This document shows, piece after piece, positions 17,320 to 23,036 of a stretch of DNA of 36,301 bases. The DNA comes from a virus. Within the stretch, counting starts at the first letter, position 1. Each line of letters opens with the position of its first letter. Position numbers and translations under genes: made by a program. The DNA is taken from positions 1 to 36,301 of IMG/VR virus record IMGVR_UViG_3300030060_001026; one strand, written 5' to 3'. The notes beneath the pieces were generated by a model. That model was not told the origin of the DNA and did no database searches. It worked only from the letters and a program-made list of their open reading frames with translations.

Positions 17320-17330
17320 AGTAACCTCCT

Positions 17331-18368
17331 TTACATTGATAGGTCTTGTAGTTTCATTATTGCCTTGGATCTTTGCTTACGCTCTGCATCACCTAGTGGT
17401 ATCAGTCCGTAGTCAGTTAGATAACCATCAGGACCAGTGGCTCTATCTGATACAAAAATATCTACATACTTCCTTAGTCCTCTGATTAGTCCAATGCTGG
17501 ACTTCTTTACGTAAAAGTATAGTGGTCTGGACACAGGATACTTACCTGATGCAATGTTCTCAAACGTAGGCTTGTGTCCCTGAACAATGCTACCCTGTAT
17601 CTTGTCACCATTCATGTCCAAGAAGCTGAACCCAAAGATACCAAGTGTGTGTGGATTAACAGTTAGTTTGTGTATAATCATGTTGTCGTTCTCTCCTGCC
17701 TCTATGTATACACCATCCTCACGTATGGTATGACACAAGGATTTATATAACATCTTATTAGAGTGCTTCAATGCTTTGATCCACTTAAATGTTTTACAAC
17801 CTCCTTCCATTGCTAGTTCAACAAATGCATCACGTGTTCCTGATGTAGGTGGTGGACCTAGCACTTCGATCTTAGTGGCAGGTAGCATTGGGTTTATCTG
17901 CTTCCATGTTCTGTATGGGTTAGGCATTGTCTTACCATCTTTGGTAGGCACCTCCTTTGCTAGTGCCAAGAAGATGTCACGCAGTGACAATCCAAATCTT
18001 TTTGAGTTTCTACTGTTTGCTAACACGATACCATCATACCCCACTTTTACTTCTAGTATATTTCTTACACCGTTTCTCTGGCACATGTCAAACTCTTTTT
18101 TCTTGATGCGTCTAGAAGCATTGGTAACGTCTGCATAACGCAAACTTGTACCAGAACAAAAGATCTTCATGCCACCACCTGAACCAGTGCTTTCAATTAT
18201 AGGTGTTTTAAATGGTGTAGACTTACCAAACTTTTCAGCAACGATTGTTGCGAATGGATATACAGTCGATGATCCCACGACTCTGATCTGCTCTCGTGCA
18301 GATGCTAGACCCATAGACACAGAGGTAATAAAGTAAGTTAGTATTAAAGTTAATATTATATTATACAT
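17331..18368 (-). CDS. pstS: PstS-like phosphate ABC transporter substrate-binding protein
   Basis: A 345-residue periplasmic binding protein. A signal peptide is visible at residues 1-24 (hydrophobic core, cleavage likely after GLASA). Ligand-binding loops of the PstS family follow: VVGSSTVYPFA, ESTGSGGGMKIF, NASRRIKKKEF, GYDGIVLANS and GPPPTSGTRDAF. It would capture phosphate in the host periplasm and feed the host Pst transporter; pstS is a known auxiliary metabolic gene of marine phages. The gene has AGGAG upstream and follows small exported or hypothetical genes. I see no Pho-box sequence that I could defend, so regulation by phosphate is not shown. Full length, no missing part. Confidence 0.94.
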   Translation of the reverse strand: MYNIILTLILTYFITSVSMGLASAREQIRVVGSSTVYPFATIVAEKFGKSTPFKTPIIESTGSGGGMKIFCSGTSLRYADVTNASRRIKKKEFDMCQRNGVRNILEVKVGYDGIVLANSRNSKRFGLSLRDIFLALAKEVPTKDGKTMPNPYRTWKQINPMLPATKIEVLGPPPTSGTRDAFVELAMEGGCKTFKWIKALKHSNKMLYKSLCHTIREDGVYIEAGENDNMIIHKLTVNPHTLGIFGFSFLDMNGDKIQGSIVQGHKPTFENIASGKYPVSRPLYFYVKKSSIGLIRGLRKYVDIFVSDRATGPDGYLTDYGLIPLGDAERKQRSKAIMKLQDLSM

Positions 18369-18384
18369 ATTTATATATACTCCT

Positions 18385-18624
18385 TTATTGTATAATCTTG
18401 TTACTAATCATATCCCAATTAACTGCTTTAGGTGTTCTTTGAGCGTGTCTAACTACCTTCATAATTGTAGTTATGGGTATCTTACACATACTTGCAACCA
18501 CCTTTGCTCTATTTACATCGTATGTGGGGTCAGCATGTGCAGCTCTCCATACCAGTTCAGTAACTAAATCACCATAGCTTTTTGAAGTCTTTACCCCCAC
18601 CATAGATTGTTTTTTCTGCATCAT
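18385..18624 (-). CDS. Small protein of unknown function, 79 aa
   Basis: A basic, helical protein; the segment VNRAKVVASMCKIPITTIMKVV resembles a helix-turn-helix-like pair of helices, but the match is too weak to name a regulator. AGGAG stands nine bases before the ATG pair inside the end of the preceding exported-protein gene, giving a 56-base overlap; a later start at the eighth codon (MVGVK) has no ribosome-binding site. It directly precedes pstS. A DNA-binding role is a possibility only. Confidence 0.65.
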   Translation of the reverse strand: MMQKKQSMVGVKTSKSYGDLVTELVWRAAHADPTYDVNRAKVVASMCKIPITTIMKVVRHAQRTPKAVNWDMISNKIIQ

Positions 18625-18922
18625 CTATAAGTTCTCCTGTTGTTCCTGCGTCCACACCACACATCATTGTAGGATCAGTCGGTCTTATTATTGATGCGGT
18701 CCATGTGCCACTGTCTTCATTTAAATGTATGATAGTTATGTGTCCTCTTGCAGAGATACCTCTAAATATCAAAGCCTCTTTGTGTTGTTGTTGTAGTCTT
18801 TCCATTGTCTCTTTCATAGGTGCACATACCACTGGCTGTGCATTAGCTACATATGTGAGCACTACCAGTAGCACTACCACTGTGAGTGATCCTATAAAAA
18901 ATCTTATATTACTAGTGTACAT
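18569..18922 (-). CDS. Small exported protein, 117 aa
   Basis: A signal peptide or anchor spans residues 8-29 (FFIGSLTVVVLLVVLTYVANA, with AxA before the mature part). The mature region has two cysteines (VVCAPMKETMERL and TMMCGVDAG) that could form a disulfide in the periplasm, and the block FRGISARGHITIIHLNEDSGTW. I have seen similar small exported proteins in alphaproteobacterial marine sequences, without known function. GGAG lies seven bases before ATG. With pstS two genes downstream it makes a small envelope-directed cluster. Confidence 0.78.
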   Translation of the reverse strand: MYTSNIRFFIGSLTVVVLLVVLTYVANAQPVVCAPMKETMERLQQQHKEALIFRGISARGHITIIHLNEDSGTWTASIIRPTDPTMMCGVDAGTTGELIDDAEKTIYGGGKDFKKLW

Positions 18923-19133
18923 ATTGTATCTCCTTTATAAATCCCAAGCTGAGTTTACAGTCTGGATAGTCTTCATTGGCATGGTGCATGGCATAGTCCA
19001 CGATCTTAGATATGTCAAACAGACCCAGTGTTTCCGTCATATTGTGTGACACATCTACCATGTACTCTAACTCATCCACATCTGGATGATCGTCTGGTAA
19101 CTCAACGTGTATGCAAACCTCATATCTAGGCAT
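18912..19133 (-). CDS. Small acidic protein of unknown function, 73 aa
   Basis: An acidic cytoplasmic-looking protein. The N-terminal strand YEVCIHVELP and loop DDHPDVDELEYMV are followed by helices. GGAG lies seven bases before ATG and the 3' end overlaps the start of the exported-protein gene by 11 bases. No family is recognised. The His/Asp content is high but shows no metal-binding pattern. Confidence 0.68.
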   Translation of the reverse strand: MPRYEVCIHVELPDDHPDVDELEYMVDVSHNMTETLGLFDISKIVDYAMHHANEDYPDCKLSLGFIKEIQYVH

Positions 19134-19145
19134 TGCTATTCTCCT

Positions 19146-19304
19146 TTAATAGTTTTTAAATGTTTGTATGTCTTCTTCTACTTGTTCCTCAAGTAGGTTT
19201 TCACCATATCTTACAGCTTCCAAAGTAAATGGATCATCATACTTTGATTTTATTTCTTTCCTAATATATGTAGGTAGATTATAATATCTAGAATAATAAT
19301 TCAT
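19146..19304 (-). CDS. Small protein of unknown function, 52 aa
   Basis: The chosen start (MNYYSRYYNLP) has AGGAG six bases upstream; a longer frame lacks a ribosome-binding site and would overlap the 22-residue membrane peptide upstream. The product is Tyr-rich at the N-terminus and acidic at the C-terminus (YGENLLEEQVEEDIQ), largely helical. No family is recognised. It lies just after the membrane micropeptide gene, with one base between that gene's stop and this start. Confidence 0.6.
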   Translation of the reverse strand: MNYYSRYYNLPTYIRKEIKSKYDDPFTLEAVRYGENLLEEQVEEDIQTFKNY

Positions 19305-19305
19305 A

Positions 19306-19374
19306 TCATACTCCTGACACAGATATAACACTGACCACAATCATAAATACAAGATACACAAAATCCCATTCCAT
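19306..19374 (-). CDS. Membrane micropeptide, 22 aa
   Basis: A very short frame that fills the gap between two genes. GGAG lies six bases before the ATG, its stop TGA is one base away from the next gene's ATG, and the product is almost entirely a membrane helix: a short acidic start (MEWD), then residues 5-22 hydrophobic (FVYLVFMIVVSVISVSGV). The precise fit between neighbours and the codon choices argue for a translated peptide. Function unknown; membrane micropeptides in phages can act as inhibitors, holin accessories or superinfection blockers, but none of that is shown. Confidence 0.5.
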   Translation of the reverse strand: MEWDFVYLVFMIVVSVISVSGV

Positions 19375-19375
19375 G

Positions 19376-19852
19376 TCAAGCTCCAATCCAATCAGGTACA
19401 GGTCTACCTGTCCACTGTAGTATGTGTGCCTTGTCTGTACGATAGTAGTTACGATAAGCCTCTACATAATCGTCACACTTGAACTGGTCTGGCATACATT
19501 GTGGTGGTGTTGTGTGTGTATCATAGTCATCGTGAACCCAACCGTCATCCATCTCTTCTAGTACCTTAGTGCTTTTGTGTACCTTACCATACCTACGTGT
19601 ATACTCCTTACCTATCTCAATACCATGCGTCACAGCCCATGCAAGATTGTGTTGATTATCTCTGACCCACACAGTCATAGGATGGTTTTTGTACGCAGCT
19701 TTGTACACATGTTTTAGGTGTCGTGCAAAACCCCACTCATGCATAGCAGTGCTACACATCTGCGCTGTCTCCAACACCATCTTAACTACGTGCTTGTCAC
19801 ATAGTTGCTGGGCTGATTTGATTGGGCATTTGTCTATAAAAAATATGTTCAT
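19376..19852 (-). CDS. Conserved phage protein of unknown function, 158 aa
   Basis: This family is frequent in phages of several types and is recognisable by the N-terminal pattern MNIFFIDKCPIKSAQ, then CDKHVVKMVLETAQM, KNHPMTVWVRDNQHNLAW, YGKVHKST, and the C-terminal PPQCMPDQFK and YRNYY. The repeated His, Asp and Cys positions suggest a metal-dependent or nucleic-acid enzyme, but I know of no proven activity. The weak AGGATA-like site lies just before ATG. The gene belongs to the minus-strand accessory cluster with the SleB-type hydrolase upstream. Confidence 0.85.
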   Translation of the reverse strand: MNIFFIDKCPIKSAQQLCDKHVVKMVLETAQMCSTAMHEWGFARHLKHVYKAAYKNHPMTVWVRDNQHNLAWAVTHGIEIGKEYTRRYGKVHKSTKVLEEMDDGWVHDDYDTHTTPPQCMPDQFKCDDYVEAYRNYYRTDKAHILQWTGRPVPDWIGA

Positions 19853-19861
19853 GTCATTATC

Positions 19862-20299
19862 CTATCTGTAAAATATATGATCTTCGATTGTTACTATGTA
19901 CTCTACGTTTCTCCACTCAGGATCTACATTAGTAGCATGGTAAAAGGTAGCACCGTCCACCGTGTTAATTGATAAGCCATATGAAAAGAACACGTCCTCT
20001 GCTATAGCAACAGCCTTTGACCATGCACTTTGATCTTTTGGCTTATCAGATAGACCGTCACAGAACCAACTGAACTGGCACCTATGTTTGATCGGATAGT
20101 CCTGCTTCCAACTATATGTTGGTCCCTCACGTATCACCTCGCACACAGTGTCAGGCCATCTTGGATCATGCACACGATTCAACACCACCTCTGCCACTGC
20201 ACGTTGTCCTATGGTAGGTTGATCACGTGCCTCAAAGTAAATGTTCTGAGCAAGACACGTGATCGTAGCACCCACTGCAAGTATAGTTTCACTTAACAT
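19862..20299 (-). CDS. SleB-type cell wall hydrolase (Hydrolase_2 family)
   Basis: A 145-residue peptidoglycan hydrolase of the SleB/CwlJ group. Diagnostic segments are LAQNIYFEARDQP with the catalytic Glu, GQRAVAEVVLNRVHDP, QFSWFCDG and GATFYHA. The family cuts glycan strands (lytic transglycosylase type). Short hydrophobic residues at the start (ILAVGATITCLA) could be a weak export signal. In marine phages it often serves as endolysin, yet here it lies in the early/middle strand, far from the plus-strand lysozyme and holin-like genes, so it may have a different role such as superinfection control, or act as second lysin. AGGAG eight bases before ATG. Confidence 0.9.
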   Translation of the reverse strand: MLSETILAVGATITCLAQNIYFEARDQPTIGQRAVAEVVLNRVHDPRWPDTVCEVIREGPTYSWKQDYPIKHRCQFSWFCDGLSDKPKDQSAWSKAVAIAEDVFFSYGLSINTVDGATFYHATNVDPEWRNVEYIVTIEDHIFYR

Positions 20300-20311
20300 G
20301 AATACATCTCC

Positions 20312-20578
20312 TCAAAAATCTGTACACCTACCGTTGTGTTGCCAATCCCCATGAATGGTAGGGTCAGGCCCATCATACCCACCGTACTCTTTCTTGGGTG
20401 CTCTACCTCTGGCACGTTGCAACTGATCATCAATACTCTCTGGTTTGCTACGTGCTGATGGTCTTTTAAACAGGGTAAGTGTAACCACCCCATCGTTGTC
20501 CTCTTTGTACGTACCAGCCCAATTGTCAGGCTTGTTGTACCACCAAGTAAGTAACTTCTCTACGTCAGTATCTACCAT
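20312..20578 (-). CDS. DUF1674 / SDHAF4-like protein, 88 aa
   Basis: The C-terminus reads GGYDGPDPTIHGDW followed by QHNGRCTDF, which matches the DUF1674 (SDHAF4) signature G-P-x-P-T-R-Y-G-D-W-x-x-x-G-R-x-x-D-F. In mitochondria and Alphaproteobacteria, SDHAF4-type proteins bind flavinylated SdhA and help assemble succinate dehydrogenase. The N-terminal 60 residues are not typical of the family and hold WWYNKPDNWAGTY, so this may be a fusion or a phage-specific branch. AGGAG lies 11 bases before ATG. If functional, it could interfere with host respiration; the alternative is that the short motif has been reused for something else. Confidence 0.72.
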   Translation of the reverse strand: MVDTDVEKLLTWWYNKPDNWAGTYKEDNDGVVTLTLFKRPSARSKPESIDDQLQRARGRAPKKEYGGYDGPDPTIHGDWQHNGRCTDF

Positions 20579-20714
20579 GATTATCCATACTCCTTTGGCT
20601 GTGTTTAAACTTGCGTTGCTTACGCCTTTGTATCTTCCATTCGTTTTTCTTAGGTTTATCCAACGCTGATTTTTTAATTGGTATCTTTTGAAATAGTAAC
20701 TCTGACTGCATCAT
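20565..20714 (-). CDS. Basic small protein, 49 aa (overlapping gene)
   Basis: An uninterrupted frame overlapping the ArfA-like gene by 41 bases and the DUF1674-like gene by 14. It begins with two ATG codons, preceded by AAGGA about ten bases upstream. The product is highly basic (KPKKNEWKIQRRKQRKFKH), so it could bind nucleic acid or the ribosome. Without it there would be a 95-base gap in an otherwise gapless region. No family is recognised, and the short length leaves real doubt. Confidence 0.45.
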   Translation of the reverse strand: MMQSELLFQKIPIKKSALDKPKKNEWKIQRRKQRKFKHSQRSMDNHGRY

Positions 20715-20832
20715 TGGTCTTGTCCTTCTTCCTGTTGTAAGATCCTTTACCTTTCTTAGGCTTCACCACTTGGGTACGTGGTCTGTTATACGCCATCTCA
20801 CGTGCAACTGGGTTGATTGGTTTGATACGCAC
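20674..20832 (-). CDS. ArfA-like alternative ribosome-rescue factor, 52 aa
   Basis: A short gene with GTG start and GGAGG six bases upstream. The product has the ArfA layout: NPVAREM, then RPRTQVVKPKKGKGSYNRKK, the KKGKGSYxRK segment being the diagnostic core that enters the mRNA channel of stalled ribosomes. ArfA recruits RF2 to free ribosomes stuck on truncated mRNA. In E. coli arfA is itself controlled by mRNA cleavage and tmRNA; here the frame ends with an ordinary stop, so no such control is visible. A phage copy could keep ribosomes cycling when host mRNA is being degraded. Not a long protein, but the motif match is strong. Confidence 0.8.
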   Translation of the reverse strand: MRIKPINPVAREMAYNRPRTQVVKPKKGKGSYNRKKDKTNDAVRVTISKDTN

Positions 20833-20853
20833 AACAGACCTCCTCTCATGCTG

Positions 20854-21102
20854 TTACCTAAGTATGGGCTGCACAGAATAGTCACGCTTAGTCGTGGACA
20901 CTATCCCCTGCATATTCCAGAACACGATAGGTTGTTTGGAAAGATAGATAGAGAACTTACCAAACTGATAAGACTTAAACTCTTTGAGTTCTTTACCAAA
21001 CTCCCATCTCCATTTCTTAACTCGCTTCCTAAAGATGAAGTCCTTGTTAAGGATGCGACCACGTAGTTCTAATTGCTTCTGTATTTTATTTGCTGTTTTC
21101 AT
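20854..21102 (-). CDS. Basic small protein of unknown function, 82 aa
   Basis: A Lys/Arg/aromatic-rich protein (FRKRVKKWRWEFGKELKEF) that probably contacts nucleic acid or membrane lipids. GGAGG stands six bases before ATG. It is the first gene after a sigma-70-like promoter (TTGACA box) and one copy of the repeated palindrome, and leads a run with the ArfA-like and DUF1674-like genes. No family is recognised. Confidence 0.72.
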   Translation of the reverse strand: MKTANKIQKQLELRGRILNKDFIFRKRVKKWRWEFGKELKEFKSYQFGKFSIYLSKQPIVFWNMQGIVSTTKRDYSVQPILR

Positions 21103-21132
21103 AACAGTCCTCCTTTGTTTAAGTGTATATAG

Positions 21133-21161
21133 ATAATTACATAATTATATTATAGTGTCAA
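21133..21161 (-). promoter_or_regulatory. Sigma-70-like promoter upstream of the 82-aa/ArfA-like run
   Basis: On the minus strand TTGACA (21161-21156) is followed after 16-17 bases by an AT-rich hexamer (TAATTA or AATTAT) as -10. The -35 is a perfect consensus. The palindrome copy lies three bases upstream. The start codon of the 82-residue gene is about 30 bases downstream of the -10. Confidence 0.6.
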
Positions 21162-21164
21162 GTC

Positions 21165-21179
21165 TTACTACCATAGTAA
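21165..21179. repeat. Palindrome copy 1 (TTACTA-CCA-TAGTAA)
   Basis: One of five copies of a 15-bp dyad with 6-bp arms and a 3-bp centre. It lies between the stop of the 67-residue gene and the promoter of the 82-residue gene, three bases from the TTGACA box. By its flank (AAAAG on the minus strand) it is inverted relative to the other four copies. Likely an operator. Confidence 0.75.
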
Positions 21180-21182
21180 CTT

Positions 21183-21386
21183 TTATACCAGTATATCTAA
21201 GTTAGTACCACGATTGGTGTCTATCGGTGGCGCTGGTCTAGTAGGCACTAGGTTGTCTGCCTTTTTAGCAGACGGATAGTGATGTTCTTCTACATGTTTC
21301 TCATGTGGTATAGTCCTCCAAGGCACATAGATGTCTCTACCTATGAAGTCCTGCACCAGTATGTGATATACACTGTCAATGCTCAT
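21183..21386 (-). CDS. Small protein of unknown function, 67 aa
   Basis: AAGGAG lies six bases before the ATG, which overlaps the stop of the 49-residue gene (ATGA). The product has a structured N-terminal half (SVYHILVQDFIGRDIYVPW) and a Pro-rich, probably disordered tail (VPTRPAPPIDTNRG). No family is recognised. It is the last gene before palindrome copy 1, so a transcription unit may end here. Confidence 0.7.
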   Translation of the reverse strand: MSIDSVYHILVQDFIGRDIYVPWRTIPHEKHVEEHHYPSAKKADNLVPTRPAPPIDTNRGTNLDILV

Positions 21387-21532
21387 CGTGAACTCCTTAA
21401 AAGATTTAACTCATCCTGTAGTTCTACATCTGTCATATTGTCAAGTGCGTCCACTACAGACTGATGGGGTTGATACCCATAGAAATATGTATATTCTTTT
21501 TCTACAGCATCTCTTAAACTATCTCTTAACAT
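21383..21532 (-). CDS. Small acidic protein, 49 aa
   Basis: A short frame that fills the space between the 124-residue and 67-residue genes. AGGAG is seven bases before ATG and the stop overlaps the next start (ATGA). The product is helical and acidic (DALDNMTDVELQDELNLL), which looks like a protein-binding helix bundle. Family unknown; the translation signals make it credible. Confidence 0.68.
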   Translation of the reverse strand: MLRDSLRDAVEKEYTYFYGYQPHQSVVDALDNMTDVELQDELNLLRSSR

Positions 21533-21533
21533 A

Positions 21534-21908
21534 TTACTTCTCCTCATAGTATTTAATAAAATATCTTAACACTTGTATTATACTTCTATCTTTAAACTTA
21601 CGTGTGTCACCATTGCGTCCTTCCCATTGCAGAAACTTCATAGCGTCTACAATATCTGTAGGTATAGTCCTGCCTGTCTGTTCCTCATACAGTTTAACTA
21701 CGTCATAGACTTTGAGATCACGTTTATCTATGGCTGCATTTGGTTGTGTGGGTAGCCTGTGACGTTTTATTGTATAGTCATTTTTCATGTGCCAATCCTC
21801 TACCATCTCGTATGCATCATCAAGTGACATACCTGTTTTGGTTAGCTCCCTAGCCTGTTGATCTATCATGTCCTCTTTCCTCATTTCAACTCTGTAGTCT
21901 GTACTCAT
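21534..21908 (-). CDS. Protein of unknown function, 124 aa
   Basis: The start MSTDYRVEM has GGAGG seven bases upstream; a longer frame without such a signal was rejected. The protein is charged and mostly helical: an N-terminal half with LTKTGMSLDDAYEMVEDW, and a C-terminal half with VVKLYEEQTGRTIPTDIVDAMKFLQW. It has no membrane segment and no recognised enzyme motif. It forms a row of small, well-spaced genes in the accessory block. Confidence 0.72.
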   Translation of the reverse strand: MSTDYRVEMRKEDMIDQQARELTKTGMSLDDAYEMVEDWHMKNDYTIKRHRLPTQPNAAIDKRDLKVYDVVKLYEEQTGRTIPTDIVDAMKFLQWEGRNGDTRKFKDRSIIQVLRYFIKYYEEK

Positions 21909-21921
21909 ATCATGTCCTCCT

Positions 21922-22245
21922 TTAATCCATCCTTGATGTGTAATATGCGTCAATGCCATGCTCACCAAGACACCTAGCTACACCCATAGCAAATGCCTCT
22001 TTGAATAAAAGAGATTGGTTGTACTCTCCTACCCACCAATGCACACCACTACGCCAATCATCCTTCTCAAATACAGTAGTATGTTCTCTTGCCCACTTCG
22101 CAAACTTAGTGTTTGCTTTGGGTAGTGAAATGGTTGCGAACCCACATGGTCCGTAGTCCTCGTCCACACCTTTAGCCCTAAGTTTATTAACTTCATTGAC
22201 GCCTTCAGTGACAGCTAATGCAAATAGTCCAGTATAATTTTTCAT
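21922..22245 (-). CDS. Conserved-looking phage protein of unknown function, 107 aa
   Basis: The product carries a run of conserved-looking aromatic and small residues: DYGPCGFATISLPK, FAKWAREH, GVHWWVGEYNQS and an end GEHGIDAYYTSRMD. The pattern resembles small phage proteins met in marine and enteric phages that have no known role. GGAG lies eight bases before ATG, which overlaps the stop of the 34-residue membrane protein (ATGA). Soluble, single domain. Confidence 0.75.
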   Translation of the reverse strand: MKNYTGLFALAVTEGVNEVNKLRAKGVDEDYGPCGFATISLPKANTKFAKWAREHTTVFEKDDWRSGVHWWVGEYNQSLLFKEAFAMGVARCLGEHGIDAYYTSRMD

Positions 22246-22346
22246 TCTTTAAACTCCTTTATATTGTGGTATCCTATAAACACCCATCCAAAAATAACTA
22301 ATGTTCCTAAACATAACCCAAGTATTTCTAGTGTGTCAAGTTCCAT
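22242..22346 (-). CDS. Single-span membrane micropeptide, 34 aa
   Basis: AAGGAG is eight bases before the ATG; the ATG overlaps the previous stop (TAATG) and its own TGA overlaps the next ATG (ATGA). The product has an acidic start (MELDTLE), one membrane helix (ILGLCLGTLVIFGWVFIGY) and a charged end (HNIKEFKE). The exact junctions on both sides make translation likely. No family or function is recognised. Confidence 0.68.
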   Translation of the reverse strand: MELDTLEILGLCLGTLVIFGWVFIGYHNIKEFKE

Positions 22347-22615
22347 TATATATACTCCTTATCACCATAAGTTTCGCCAAAGTCCTCCCACTCTTGCTCC
22401 CAATCAGGCTGACCGTCATAGTCCTCATCATCCACTGTAGGTTGTACACTCCTATGTTTTGCTTGTAGTCTCACCAACTGTGAGAATATTTTTTTAAACT
22501 CAAGATGCTGGCTGTTCCGCACAGCTAAATTGCGTACCAACCACATTACATTATCAGGATTATTTGTATCTCTACGGATACGTGGTACATCCATATCATC
22601 AGGTATAGTTATCAT
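22346..22615 (-). CDS. Protein of unknown function, 89 aa, acidic tail
   Basis: Start MITIPDDMDVP with GGAG eight bases upstream. The middle segment MWLVRNLAVRNSQHLEFKK is a likely helix and recurs, as I recall, in small proteins of other phages. The C-terminal 30 residues are very acidic with many Trp, Tyr and Asp (DDEDYDGQPDWEQEWEDF), a composition seen in DNA-mimic or protein-inhibitor peptides, though that role is speculation. It is coupled to the following membrane micropeptide through TAATG. Confidence 0.72.
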   Translation of the reverse strand: MITIPDDMDVPRIRRDTNNPDNVMWLVRNLAVRNSQHLEFKKIFSQLVRLQAKHRSVQPTVDDEDYDGQPDWEQEWEDFGETYGDKEYI

Positions 22616-22616
22616 T

Positions 22617-22997
22617 TTATTTACTCCTTCTCCACTTTTCACCGTACCATAAAGAGGTTATGTTTACATATCCCATATCTGTATAGTCTGTTTCTATGTC
22701 AGCAGATGTTGGATTATGAAACCCCTCTTCAATTAATTTTTTCATGGCATCCCAATTAATATTTTGTTCATAAACATTTCCAGTTGCATACGATGAATCA
22801 GAGTCAAAATAACCATAATTGCCGGGAGTAGTTCCCTCTAATTCTATGTCGCAGCAGTCCATAAGATCATCTTTAATGCCATACTCCCAACTTACATTTA
22901 TACAGTCCAGATCATCAGGAAATATTTTTGTATCGTACTCTTTCCTAAACTCATCAATTTTATCTTTTTCTATAGTCAAATAATAAAGCCCAACCAT
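22617..22997 (-). CDS. Acidic protein of unknown function, 126 aa
   Basis: The ATG start (MVGLYYLTIE) has AGGAG eight bases upstream; a TTG two codons earlier is less likely. The product is acidic, with a ferredoxin-like N-terminal strand-helix pattern (VGLYYLTIEKDKIDEFRKEY), two adjacent cysteines (LMDCCDIE) and several Tyr/Asp-rich loops. No family is recognised. Palindrome copy 2 lies 22 bases upstream of the start, between it and the GP88-like gene. Confidence 0.72.
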   Translation of the reverse strand: MVGLYYLTIEKDKIDEFRKEYDTKIFPDDLDCINVSWEYGIKDDLMDCCDIELEGTTPGNYGYFDSDSSYATGNVYEQNINWDAMKKLIEEGFHNPTSADIETDYTDMGYVNITSLWYGEKWRRSK

Positions 22998-23018
22998 GTT
23001 CAATACTCCTATAAAAAG

Positions 23019-23033
23019 TTACTACCGTAGTAA
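23019..23033. repeat. Palindrome copy 2 (TTACTA-CCG-TAGTAA)
   Basis: It lies between the GP88-like gene and the 126-residue gene. On the minus strand it is followed by CTTTTTAT, so a weak terminator or an mRNA hairpin near the ribosome-binding site is an alternative to a protein-binding site. No promoter box follows it, unlike copies 1, 3 and 5. Confidence 0.75.
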
Positions 23034-23036
23034 GAT

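Noticed and set aside
20293-20493. 66-residue minus-strand frame overlapping the DUF1674-like gene
   Set aside because: The other frame carries a conserved motif and a ribosome-binding site; this one has neither.
20770-21066. 98-residue plus-strand frame opposite the 82-aa and ArfA-like genes
   Set aside because: Antisense shadow; the minus strand has strong GGAGG sites and recognisable products.
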